Below, one piece after another: positions 1 to 10,560 of a stretch of DNA of 64,000 bases (position 1 is the first letter of the stretch; every line of letters begins with the position of its first letter). The DNA is taken from the NCBI RefSeq assembly GCF_019703515.2, contig NC_059347.1, forward strand, positions 22,132,501-22,196,500, in the 5' to 3' direction. Both the position numbers and the translations under genes were made by a program. The stretch is from Myxocyprinus asiaticus (lineage: Eukaryota; Chordata; Actinopteri; Cypriniformes; Catostomidae). The notes below the pieces were generated by a model. That model made no database searches, was not told the origin of the DNA, and saw only the letters and a program-made list of their open reading frames with translations.

Positions 1-1498
1 CGTGAAAGGCACAGCTTATCCGATTTTTGGAAACATTTGAGTACTAATTCATATACTAACCCTGACTGTAACCCAATACAGAGACCAAAGAAGTGTTTTT
101 TCACTTTCTTCTTTGCAAATGTAGTATCTTGTTAGCCAGAGATCTACAGGGATGTCAAAGACACAGCACGGGCCATTTTCGGGAAGGGTATAGCTGCAGA
201 CAGAGCTCCAAATCACCAGCAAAGATATAGGGAGCCCCTTACTTAACCCTTTCCCTAACCTTCTGTGGAGGTGTCCCCCCTTTTGGAGTTGGCGCAACCC
301 CTTTATAGAATAACCCCGACCCCTTCTGGAGAAACCATGCCCTATTTTGGAGATTCCGCCCCCATTTGGAGATCCCGGGCCTTCAGCTATACCTACTTGC
401 CATTTTCGGGCATGAACATTTGCCACATGGTGCCACTGGTTGGAATTTACTACAATGGATCTGAATTCAGAAAAAAAAATCATTTTAAAGCGTCAATTTC
501 CTGTGTGATCATTTTCATCGAAGAATACCTTGTAAGTATTTATCAGGCCTAAGCTTCTGAATTGTAGAGTTAACTCAAAAACTGCCTAAATTATAATGGC
601 TTAAACTGATATTAACAATATTAACATATAAACATAACAGTTCCACTGAGCATGAATACACAGACCATTTATCAACTGCTCTGTAGCCTAAATTATTACC
701 TCTCTAAACTTTAGAACAAGGTCAAGGAAATTCAGATTGTAAATTGAACTTTGAAGGGTCAGCAATTTTTACTTTCCCTATTCATCTTTTCTCACCTTCT
801 AACTTGGAGCCCAAGAGTGCACGATAATTGCATTTCAGTGGGTGGCAGAGTTTCATTATATCGTCCTATCTTCTACTCACATGTATAATACTCACGTATA
901 ATTTAGTCAGCTCTTCTGAGACCTATGTAAAAGCAGAGAAGCTGTTACATTTAGCAAATAAGCCATATTTGGTGATTGTGATGTTTCCTTCTGAGAAGCC
1001 AATTTAGGGCATGAAATATGATTTTCACTTCACATAAACTGAATGGCAGATCTCATTGAGGTTGTTAGTCTCTGATGTTCAGTGGACACTGCAGACAAAG
1101 CATTTCATAACACAGAGACACTGCCATTCTGAGCCAATGAAGAACCTTATTTGTCTTCCCACTTCAAGAGTGAAAAACTCCCAACACCTCCAGAACTATA
1201 ATACTGTGCGTGTGTATGTATTTGCAAAGATATACCTGCAAGTGTGTGTGTATGCATGTGCAAAGAGCAAAGCAACCAGCTGGGTTGTAAGGGTAATAAA
1301 GAAGGAGAATCAATAGGGCATGCAATGGAGCCAAGGTGCTGCCATTTATCATGGCGCTTCTCTGACTCCAATCATTCATCAAGCTCAATGAGGCAGCAAA
1401 TAGGAAAATGACTATTTGTATCAAACACATCTGCACTCATCCACTGAGGTATTTTATTCCCATTAACTTCCAAAGTAAAATACCCACTTTTTCAGCTG

Positions 1499-1500
<2 letters not shown>
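1..1500. other. Intergenic DNA, no gene recognised
   Basis: A/T-rich sequence without a convincing coding exon. Short open frames on both strands near 49-552 and 1056-1436 have low-complexity composition and no recognisable domain. No transposon boundary could be defined here. Confidence 0.5.
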
Positions 1501-1535
<35 letters not shown>

Positions 1536-1552
1536 GGGGGGGGAGGGGGGGG
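1501..1552. repeat. (GT)n microsatellite with adjoining G-rich run
   Basis: About 17 GT units (1501-1534) run directly into a guanine-rich tract. Such tracts are hypervariable and prone to slippage. Confidence 0.95.
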
Positions 1553-1806
1553 TTGCATGTTTAAGTGGTTTATGAGGACTTTTTTGTATTCTGCTATAAA
1601 TGTGGTTTATGAGGACATTTCTAGTGTCCCCATAATTCAAATCGCTTAAAAAACATACTAAACGATGTTTTATTGAAAATGTAAAAATGCAGAAAGTATT
1701 TTGTGAGGGTTAGGTTTAGGGGTAGGGTTAGGGGATAGAATCTATAGTTTGTACAGTATAAAAATCATTATGTCTATGGAAAGTCCTCATAATGATAGCT
1801 GCACCA

Positions 1807-1810
<4 letters not shown>
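1553..1810. repeat. Short palindromic repeat between two GT microsatellites
   Basis: The interval between the two GT tracts carries inverted flank motifs: tttatgaggac occurs near the left end and again at about 1605, and gtcctcataa near the right end. A telomere-like stretch of TTAGGG-related units lies at about 1706-1735. The arrangement resembles a short nonautonomous fish element. No coding capacity is seen, and the family assignment is inference. Confidence 0.4.

Positions 1811-1844
<34 letters not shown>
1811..1844. repeat. (GT)17 microsatellite
   Basis: Uninterrupted GT dinucleotides. Confidence 0.95.
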
Positions 1845-1846
<2 letters not shown>

Positions 1847-2026
1847 TAATAAGACTATTTAGAATATTTAGAGCTGCATTCCTTTGCCCAGTTTATTGCA
1901 TTCCTTTCTCAAAGCACCACTGTGTTTCAACATCCTGTCTATCTCTCTCAATCTGCCAGTCTACGCAATTATATACTGTATACTATATTGTGCCCCTAAC
2001 AGCATTTGTTTTACTCATCCATTAAA

Positions 2027-2028
<2 letters not shown>

Positions 2029-2108
<80 letters not shown>

Positions 2109-2119
2109 CCTCTCCCTCT
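2029..2119. repeat. (TC)n microsatellite
   Basis: About 35 TC units decay into C-rich imperfect units at the right end. Open frames across it on either strand are artefacts of the dinucleotide. Confidence 0.95.
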
Positions 2120-4914
2120 CCAACAATGAACATCTCGAAAATAAAGTATTAGCATTTGATAGTCTGTGGATGGGTTACAGGATTCTGAAGGATTTCTTTT
2201 GCTGACAAATAACATAATTTTACTTGATGTTTCAGACTGTTATTTTAATATATGTAACATTACTCACTTAGACAATAACTCTTGAAGTAGCTATTACTCA
2301 TGGGAATATATTACATGCCATAAGAATTTAAAGAATTTGTAATATTGTATGCTGTGTATTATTTTTTCACATGCTTGTGTTCATCTTTCTTATGAGCATA
2401 ATTATATGTTGCTTAAACTGATCTGGCTGGCTTGTTTTGTGTTTTGTCAGATATATGTCCAGTGTGTATCCTCAGATCAAATAGGATGATATTATTCAGT
2501 TGATTCTTAAGGCTTTTATTTTGTTTGTGCAGTCTAATCGTGATTTATTGCATGGACCGTAAATCAATTTCAGTCATTCTTGGAAAAAAAAAAAACTACA
2601 TAAAACACAATTAATGACCTAAACTTTAGGGATGACAAAATGACCTAAGCTTTGTCTTTGATAACTGAGGGAAAACCAAGATGTAATTCAAAAACTGTAA
2701 AAAGTCATGGGTTAAAAGCATTTCATCTTACCAGAAACTGAAGTACTGAACTGTTACCAAAGCTGGCATTGAAGCCTTCTCTCTGAAAACATGCAATTAA
2801 CTACTACAATAAAAACACTTTAGCTGGAGGATAAGTACAGTGTCCAATGTGAAGACTTAGGACACCATGCAAGCATCTCAGTCGCTCTCTCTATGTCCCT
2901 CCATGAAAATGTATTGGACTGTCACAGTGGCTGCATGTTTAGTAAGTAAATATATCACAAAAATATCTCCCACAACCCACATACAAATGGATATGAGGGA
3001 GAATAAATAGTGCACCACAAGATTACTATGATTTTGTAACAGTCATTAGACAGATATTAATTTCCTGATGATCCAATCTCAAAGGGTTTTCCAAAATACA
3101 CTTTGCAAATTAAAATAATTGATAAAATATTGCCTGGATTCTGGACAAATGTATTGCATAATGCAGAATAAGCTAATTTTTATGCACAAAATGTAATGAC
3201 AAATTCTGAAATTCCTGCATTATGTTGGTATTGTTCGTCTTTGATCAGTTTGTAATGGTGTCCTGTGCATTCTTGAATTAAATATAATTTGTGTTTGAAT
3301 ATGCTATGTCTGTCACAAATATTCCAAATTAGCCTAGTAATTATTTGATAGTCCCAGCAATTACTACATAAATGGTTAAATTTGGAACTCCAGGGTCCCT
3401 AATTGATCCAAATTTGATGTTTTGCATATTTGCATAATGAGAAAATTGATAGAAAATTGTGTTCATTCATTTGTGAAGAATCCTATGAATTTTATGAATT
3501 TGAAAGCTGTCCGTCGACTGTGGTTGGGTGACTTTGCTTGCTGATCACAGGGAAAAGCTGGCCTTGTGCCAAGTTCACAGTCAAGTGGATGGACATCACT
3601 GAACTGACCTTAATTGAACAGCCAGTGTTACATATGATATATGATAAATCATATTAATAATTTGTTAACATATATACAGTACACATATAGGCTTATATAT
3701 AGCCCACCTTGATCTCTATCATATCTGGAAATGTCATGCCTGTGTGTCTTAATGTGTACATGTGTAATATTTATGTTTATAAATATTACAGCTCTTGACT
3801 AAACAAACTGTAAACTGAGAGTTACTCATCCGTAGCAGCTCTGCCCTCATAAATACAGAACAGGCAGAGGTGATGTCTCCATTTCACACTCAGGGCACAG
3901 GCACAATGTGAGATCCTGCACAATGTGAGATCCTGTATTGCCATTATTTTGTCTATTTTTCTATTTTATTTTATTATTATTCATTCTGTCAGTGTTTTAG
4001 TGGCAGTTGTGCAGATTTGCAGATTTTTTGACACAGTGGTAGCCTACACATCAATAACAAATGATCATATTAACGTCTATTGCAATACTTCTATAACAGA
4101 CAAAAATAAGAACTTTAGAATTAGAATTATGGTAATGACAATTCTAATGAGTAAAAACACCATGGATGGGGGTAGATTTATCACTAACAATCCATAGTAG
4201 GAAATTACTCATCAGGCCTAATTACTCATTAGTGATGATCTGGCCTTTTCAGTTTTCCAGCTAAAGGTTTTTTCTCCAAAAGATATATAATATGCATGAA
4301 CAGATGAATGCATCACAGAAAACTATAGAATGTCTTTGTGTTCTGAGGAAAGGAAGTTGCCCACCATGTCTTATTTCAGTCATACTGTGTTTGTTTAATA
4401 TTTTCAACATCTGGTGAAATTTGATAACATACTGTACCAGTAATGGCTGGGTTTCCCGGTGATGTTGCATCTAACGCTTTTGAGATCATTTTAACTAATG
4501 TTGTATGTTATTTTACGATGGAGAATTGCCTGTTTCCAGAACCAGTATGCAGTTAAGTCTGTGTTGAGGGAGATGTCCGGTCCAAAGGTGCTGAATTAAG
4601 GCCTAAACTTTTGCTAATTCATACAGGAGTTTGTCTTCTTAACATGAAAAAAGTGTGGAAATATTGCCATACATGTCAAATGTAGGCCTAAGAAAATAAA
4701 GACCAATATAAAGCAAATAAATATTATGTGATTGCACCCGATATGAATCATTATAAGGGGCTCTCACTATAGTTTTGTTTCTTTGGCTGAAAACTTAACA
4801 GATGTACATAGAACAGGGTTAAAATGGCAGAAATCAGTATTGAACTACTTAGACCATCACAATAGAGAGAACTTGGTTCATTCATAGATCATCTGGTAAG
4901 AGGTCTACACTGTA
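2120..4914. other. Intergenic DNA, no gene recognised
   Basis: A/T-rich sequence with no spliced coding exon, RNA gene or transposon terminus that I can support. The short open frames at 3925-4197 (+) and 4261-4470 (-) show no domain or coding-like composition. Confidence 0.5.
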
Positions 4915-5110
4915 AAAAACTTTTTTGACATCTAGTTGTATCAAGGTGCTTTTATGAGTTGACACAACTAAATTGTCCAGTCAACTTAACATATTAATCT
5001 GTGATTCTATCAACTTAACTTTAATTGAATCAACAAGTGTATTTGTCATCTTAACTTGCTTAACAAAGTTGTCTGAACAAACAAAGATTTGCCAGCTCCC
5101 AGTGTAATGG
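4910..5110. repeat. Short dispersed repeat starting cactgtaaaaaac
   Basis: The block begins with a 'cactgtaaaaaa' terminus and continues with repeated motifs of the 'tcaacttaac' type. This pattern is common in cyprinid genomes as short nonautonomous DNA elements. Recognition is by eye and no right terminus was defined. Confidence 0.35.
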
Positions 5111-5194
5111 TAGTCAGCTGGTACGTGACAGCTATGTAGTGTGTAAACTTCACTCATCTGGCCTTAAGAGATGCACTAGCGACTGAGGCTAGAT

Positions 5195-5275
5195 GCCATG
5201 GCTTTTATAGCCTTCTTGTTAGCGCGTCCGACTCCCATGCCAGGGATCGTCAGTTTGAATCCCACTCCAGCAAAC
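5195..5275 (+). repeat. tRNA-derived SINE-like fragment
   Basis: The stretch contains a tRNA-like core, with 'ttagcgcgtccgactcccat' followed by a B-box-like 'gtttgaatccc'. The acceptor and D arms do not pair convincingly and no 3' tail of a known SINE is clear. It is therefore called a tRNA-derived relic and not a functional tRNA. Confidence 0.4.
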
Positions 5276-5308
5276 ACCAGCATACATTGCAGCATGAATA
5301 AATAATGA

Positions 5309-5560
5309 GTTCCCTATCTGTCACTTACTCGATGTTGTGTCAATGTAGTGACACTAGGGGTCACTCTTGGGAGCCCGAGACACCTCTGGTCTTTGATAAA
5401 AGGCCAATGAAAATTGGCAAGTGGTATTTGCATGCCACTCCCCCGGACATACGGGTATAAAAGGAGCTGGTATGCAATCACTCATTCAGATTTTCTCTTC
5501 GGAGCTGAGCGGTCATGCTCATTGAGCTGAATACTACTGTTCATTCACCTCTGCTGGATC
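5309..5560 (+). repeat. Left terminal repeat of the DIRS element
   Basis: The sequence starts at 'gttccctatctgtcac' and contains a CpG-poor promoter-like stretch leading to a TATA box. It matches the style of the terminal repeats of fish DIRS elements as I remember them. The expected inverted partner on the right is absent. Confidence 0.6.
5456..5462 (+). promoter_or_regulatory. TATA box of the DIRS element
   Basis: TATAAAA within 'gggtataaaaggagctgg' lies about 290 bases before the first gag-like ATG at 5749. Placement in the left terminal repeat is consistent with the element's own promoter. Confidence 0.55.
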
Positions 5561-5748
5561 TGACGGCGCATTTCAGCGGCTTCTCCCTCCTCTGCACTGG
5601 TGCACTGCAGAGAACGCACCTGGGCGCTTCGGCAGAAAAACAAGAGAGTATATTTTCTGAAAGAGCTCTTCCTCCCCTAAAAGAATAAATATTTCTCTAA
5701 AAGAGCGGCACATATGGAACGTCTTTTTAAAGACGCGTTTTTTTAAAG

Positions 5749-7583
5749 ATGCCTTTCCGATTGTGTGTTATTCCTGGTTGCGGTCGTTATCTCTCAACTT
5801 CGGATGGTCATGATCGCTGTCTTTCGTGTCTGGGCGCGACCCACACGGATGCAGCATTTGTGGATGGTTCATGTTCTCACTGCGAAAACATGACCATGGC
5901 AATATTGTGGTCGCGGCTTGCTTTCGTAAGTCCTTCTACCTATGGGTATGAGGCCAGCGCGGCTAGCACTGGGGGCGATTTGGGGACCCCAATGGGATCG
6001 TCTCCGCCGGGTATCCCCCCGCGGACCTCCCATTCCCCAGCACACTTATCTGCCCCAGTCGGGCTTCCGGATGAGTTCGCTGGCTCGTCTCACGGCGAGT
6101 CTGGCTTCTTGTTCGGAGCCCACGAAGATGATGAGCTCTCGAGCGCAGCATCGGAGAGCGGGCTTGTCCAGTCGGACGCAGAAGCCTCAGCTGGGCTTCC
6201 CCCTTCGGGGACGATTGCCCAGTCACAGGCCGATGCCGAAATGACGGACATGCTTTCCCGGGGGGCCGCAAGCTTCGGGTTAGAGTGGAACCCTCCGCTC
6301 TCCCCTGAACCCTCGCGGCTTGATGATTGGTTCCTGGGCTCGCGGCGCCGCTCAAAGCAGCCACGCCCCGCTCCAGTGCCATTTCTCCCGGAAGTGCATG
6401 AGGAGCTGAAGAAGTCATGGGAGGCACCTTTTACTGCCCGGCCCCGATTCCGCAGTTCCCCCGCTCTCACTACCCTCGATGGTGGGGCGGCCAGGGGCTA
6501 TATGGCGATTCCCCCGGTGGATAAGGCGCTTGCGGTGCACCTATGCCACAGAGCGTTGCCACCTGGCGCGGACGCCCTAAGCTCCCGTCCAAGCCTTGTA
6601 GGCTCACGTCGTTCCTGACGGCTAAAGCCTACAGCGCTGATGGACAAGCTGCCTCTGCCCTGCACGCCATGGCTCTCCTGCAGGTCCACCAAGCCAAGGC
6701 GTTGAAAGAACTGCACGAGGGTAGTTTTGCCCAAGATTTGATGCAGGAACTGCGCTCGGCGACTGACCTCACTCTCGGGTGGACGATGGCCACACTAGCA
6801 GTCCAGGAGCGCCACCTTTGGCTCAACCTGGTCGAGATGGGCGAGGCCGACAAGACACGGTTCCTTGCTGCCCCCATTTCCCAGGCGGGCCTATTCGGCG
6901 ACTCCGTCAAGGACTTTGCCCAACAGTTCTCGGCAGTGAAGCAAAAGACGGAGGCAATCCGGCACATCCTGCCCCAGCGCGGCTCAAGATCCCGCACCCC
7001 GTCTGCTCATCGCCAAGGGCTCCGCTGCAGCCCGCCCCTTCAGCCCGGCCCCAGCGTGGAGCCCACCGCAGGAAGCAGACGCCACCCGTCTCACAACCGG
7101 TGCCTAAGAATCCACGGAGGTCCTCAAAGCGCCCCTGAGACGGGTGACCCAGGGACGAGGGAACCCACTCACGTGGAGCTGGTAAAAAGGCCACTCCATC
7201 CCCCGGTGGAGGGCCGGGCGGAAAATCTTTTGTTGCCTTTTTGTTTGATTTCGCCGCATGCCCAAGTGGCTGCGGTGCCCAACAGTTCAGCAAAAGAGCG
7301 GCTTCCTTCCTCTCTGGGTCACATACCCGGTGTGTATGGTCGTCACCACGACTACCGTCCACTGGTTTTTTCTTGCAGGATTGGTGCTCCAGCGGTGGAC
7401 TTTCCGCCCCTGAGCGCCCAGCTGTGGCACACAGCCGCCCCCGATGTGGCAATCTCCACGGGTTACGAGGAAAGGCCTCTTCCTCCCCTGTCCCAGGCTG
7501 TTCCGGGGGTGGTCACAAGGAGCCAGGTAAGTGCTTCGATGTCCCTAGATTCAGCATGGCCACGATGTGGTGTGGCACCTTGA
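5749..7583 (+). pseudogene. DIRS gag-like protein, frameshifted
   Basis: The first frame (5749-6618, 289 codons) opens with a Cys/His cluster (CVIPGCGRY, then HDRCLSC and CSHC, within residues 5-47) followed by a Ser/Pro-rich acidic linker. A second frame (from about 6543 to 7583) continues the same protein: it reads through an alpha-helical, Ala/Leu-rich capsid-like region ending in RHILPQRG. The switch between frames near 6543 is a frameshift. A divergent copy of the capsid-like part lies in reverse at 9740-10560, which supports reading it as one conserved domain. The protein would package element RNA; here it is broken. Confidence 0.7.
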
Positions 7584-7666
7584 GCTCCGCCCCGCCGTGA
7601 GGCCCCACCTGCCGGTACGTCCGGCGATGTTGTCCCCTTGGTCCCCCTTGCGCGGAACTTGGACAC

Positions 7667-8650
7667 ATGGCTCGTGCTTTCTTATCCATCGCGATGGCTG
7701 ATCCGGTCCGACTCAGCTACGTGATTCAGTTCGCCAGGCGCCCGCCCAGGTTCAGTGGTATTCACTTCACCTTGGTCAAGAGCGAAAACGCTGCCACCTT
7801 GCACGCGGAGATAGAACCTGTCCCTCCAGCCGAGATGAAGAAAGGGTTTTACAGCCCCTACTTCATCGTACCGAAAAAAGGCGGTGGGTTGCGGCCAATC
7901 TTGGACCTGCGCGTACTGAACTGGGCTTTACACAGACTCCCGTTCAAGATGCTGACGCAAAAACGCATTCTGGCGAGCGTCCGGCATCAAGATTGGTTCG
8001 CGGCGGTAGACCTGAAGGATGCGTACTTCCACGTCTCGATCCTTCCTCGACACAGACCCTTCCTGCGGTTTGCATTCGAGGATCAGGCGTATCAGTACAA
8101 AGTCCTCCCTTTCGGCCTGTCCCTGTCTCCTCGCGTCTTTACGAAGGTCGCAGAGGCAGCTCTTGCCCCGTTAAGGGAGGTGGGCATTCGCATTCTCAAC
8201 TATCTCAGAGTTGTTGGCAATTCTGCTCGCCCTGCGGAGGTTCTGGCCGTTGATCCAGGGCAAGCACGTGTTAGTTCGGACAGACAACACGGCAATGTTC
8301 GCCTCCCAAGAATCCTCCCACTGCCCGCTCTGGTATGCCCTCACCGAGGCTCCCCTCGGCATAGACGCGCTGGCATACAGCTGGCCCCCCGGCCTACGCA
8401 AATATGCGTTTCCCCCAGTGAGCCTGCTTGCACAGACCCTGTGCAAGGTCAGGGAGGACGAGGAGCAGGTCGTCCTGGTAATACCCTACTGGCCCACCCA
8501 GACATGGTTCTCGGACCTCATGCTCCTCGTGACAGCTCCCCCCTGGCAAATTTCCCTGAGGAAGGATCTTCTTTCTCAGGGACGGGGCACCCTCTGGCAC
8601 CCGCGCCCAGACCTCTGGAATCTCCATGTCTGGCCCCTGGACGGTGGTAG
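7667..8650 (+). pseudogene. DIRS reverse transcriptase/RNase H with internal deletions
   Basis: The frame shows reverse transcriptase motifs [32 protein letters not shown] and VLPFGLSLSPRVF, then NYL, where the palm-domain YxDD should begin. At about 8206 the sequence jumps into the RNase H region (LLALRRFWPLIQGKHV in another frame, then RTDNTA). At about 8294 it jumps again into the C-terminal part (KYAFPPVSLLAQTLCKVRED). The catalytic YxDD and much of RNase H are missing, so no reverse transcription is possible. Family: DIRS, based on these motifs and the adjacent recombinase. Confidence 0.8.
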
Positions 8651-8692
8651 ACACGATTACTCAGGCTAGGGCCCCCTCTATGAGGCGCCTGT

Positions 8693-9592
8693 ATGCCTTT
8701 AAGTGGCGTCTGTTCGCTAAGTGGTGTTCTTCCTGATGTGAAGACCCCCAGAGATGCGCAGTCAGTGCTTTCCTTCCTGCAGGAGAGGTTGGAAGGGAGG
8801 CTGTCCCCTTCCACCTTGAAGGTGTACGTTGCCGCCATAGCAGCACACCACGATGCAGTCAACGGTAAGTCCTTAGGGAAGCACGACCTGATCATCAGGT
8901 ACCTAAGAGGTACCAGGAGGCTGAATTTCTCTAGACCGCGCCTCGTTCCCTCATGGGACATCTCTGTAGTTCTTCAGGGTCTACAGAGAGCCTCCTTTGA
9001 GCCTTTGCAGTCAGCTGAACTTAAGGCACTCTCTTTGAAGACTGCCCTCCTGACTGCGCTCACTTCCATCAAGAGGGTAGGTGACCTGCAAGCATTCTCT
9101 GTCAGCGAAATGTGCCTGGAGTTCGGTCCGGGTTACTCTCACAAGGTTCCCACCACCCCTTTTAGGGACCAGGTGGTGAACCTGCAAGCGCTGCCCCAGG
9201 AGGAGGCAGATCCAGCCCTGTCATCGCTGTGTCCGGTGTGCGCTTTACGCATTTATTTGGATCACACGCAGAGCTTTAGAATCTCTGAGCAGCTCTTTGT
9301 CTGCTTTGGTGCACAGTGGAAAGGAAGCGCTCTCTCCAAGCAGAGGATCGCCCACTGGCTCATTGACGCCATAACTATGGCATATGTCACCCAGGACATG
9401 CCGTCCCCGGTAGGGCTACGAGCCCATTCTACCAGGGGTGTAGCGGCTTACTGGGCCCTGGCCAGGGGTGCCTCTCTAACAGACATTTGCAGTGCAGCGG
9501 GCTGGGTAACACCCAACACCTTTGCAAGGTTCTACAACCTCCGGGTGGAACCGGTTTCATCCCAGGTAGTGGCATGCAATACAAGCGGATAA
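8693..9592 (+). CDS. DIRS tyrosine recombinase, frame uninterrupted
   Basis: This 299-codon frame holds a tyrosine recombinase: an N-terminal helical DNA-binding part (SPSTLKVYVAAIAAHH), the first catalytic Arg in TSIKRVGDLQ, the HxxR box in RAHSTRGVAAYW, and the Tyr nucleophile in the FARFYNLR context. These enzymes integrate circular DIRS cDNA by site-specific recombination instead of a DDE integrase. Upstream of the first ATG, related residues (the LYAFKWRLFAKW type) occur in another frame, so the N-terminus has probably been lost to a frameshift. It is the best preserved part of a dead element. Confidence 0.8.
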   Translation: MPLSGVCSLSGVLPDVKTPRDAQSVLSFLQERLEGRLSPSTLKVYVAAIAAHHDAVNGKSLGKHDLIIRYLRGTRRLNFSRPRLVPSWDISVVLQGLQRASFEPLQSAELKALSLKTALLTALTSIKRVGDLQAFSVSEMCLEFGPGYSHKVPTTPFRDQVVNLQALPQEEADPALSSLCPVCALRIYLDHTQSFRISEQLFVCFGAQWKGSALSKQRIAHWLIDAITMAYVTQDMPSPVGLRAHSTRGVAAYWALARGASLTDICSAAGWVTPNTFARFYNLRVEPVSSQVVACNTSG

Positions 9593-9739
9593 GCCCGGGA
9601 TAGCCGGCCGGGTGTACCGCTTGCACATAGCGCCTTCCACCTCCTTTTGAGCTGAAGACGTGCGCCATTAATACCCAGTAGTGTTCACAAGTTTGTTCCC
9701 TGGTTGACTTCCTCCGAGCCCTGTGGCAGTCGAGTTTTC

Positions 9740-10560
9740 GGAGAGAGGAAGAGAGTGCGATTTTGCATTTTGGCCAAGGCCACTGAGGCGGTGGTGGCAG
9801 GCTGCCTTGTTGGATGCTGCCCCAATGAAGAGCATTAGTGAATGGGTGCTAGAAAGCCACCTTGCCTCTGCAAGATGTGCTTTTAGACCTGTGAGTGTTT
9901 CTTAGCCAACTGGAATCTCTTGGTGAAAACGCTCATCGTGTCATCTAAGAATCCCTGCTGCGGCACCAGAGCATTGAGCAGAATGGCTTTGTCCTTGTCG
10001 AGAAGCTCTGACAAATTAAGCCAGGTATGACACTTAGCAGACACCAGGCTACCCATAGACCTGCCAATAGCTTGGGAGGTGACCTTTGTGGCCCAGAGCA
10101 CCAAATCAGTTGTGCAGCTCTTAAAAGGACCTCCGACAACTCAACTTCAGAGGCTGTTCTTGCATGGCTTTCCACCCTCAGGAGGAAATGCCGGTGAACT
10201 CATTGACTCATCGTGTGATCAGGTCTCGCCATCAGAGGCCTCGAATGATTTAGTGTCCCTGTCTTCATCATCACCACCAAACGTGATCACAAAAATGGGG
10301 CACAGATCGTCAGGGTCGTCCTAAATGGGTGAAGCTGCTTGATATGGAAGTGAGGATGCATGCAAGGCCTGTGCAGGTGAAAATCATCCTTTGAATCTCT
10401 GCATTGTGTCCCTTGGGAGCTGCGGAAGGAGTATAGCAGGAAGGGAGGGGATCGTCGTTGTCATTCGGAAGGAAGGTGAACAGAGAGCGAAGCGTCTTGT
10501 GTGTCATGCTTTCACAGTGAACGAAATCAGTTTCACTGAGCTCCACTTTCACGTGAGCTT
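9740..10560 (-). pseudogene. Reverse-orientation gag fragment of a second DIRS copy
   Basis: On the - strand, 10104-9883 encodes ATKVTSQAIGRSMGSLV, CHTWLNLSELLDKDKA and GFLDDTMSVFTKRFQLAKK. These align by eye with TMATLAVQERHLWLNLVEMG and GLFGDSVKDFAQQFSAVKQK of the + strand gag at 6779-6960. Spacing is conserved but residue identity is low, so this is an older or different DIRS family. It is broken by stops and abuts the right end of the forward DIRS copy. The outer limits are approximate. Confidence 0.6.

Larger units (their letters stand above)
5309..9770 (+). mobile_element. DIRS-type retrotransposon, internally deleted
   Basis: This is a tyrosine-recombinase retroelement of the DIRS class. 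In order it carries a left terminal region with a TATA box, a gag-like frame (5749-7583, shifted once), a reverse transcriptase and RNase H region (7667-8650) and a tyrosine recombinase (8693-9592). Its G+C content is clearly higher than that of the surrounding DNA. Two internal deletions remove the reverse transcriptase active-site motif and part of RNase H. No inverted copy of the left terminal repeat is seen after the recombinase, so the right end also appears lost. The element cannot be autonomous. The right boundary is approximate. Confidence 0.85.

Noticed and set aside
5195..5275. Possible functional tRNA gene
   Set aside because: A B-box-like motif exists, but the arms do not form a cloverleaf.
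5963..6470. Long - strand open frames over the DIRS gag
   Set aside because: They are shadows of the G+C-rich gag frame on the + strand, with no domain of their own.
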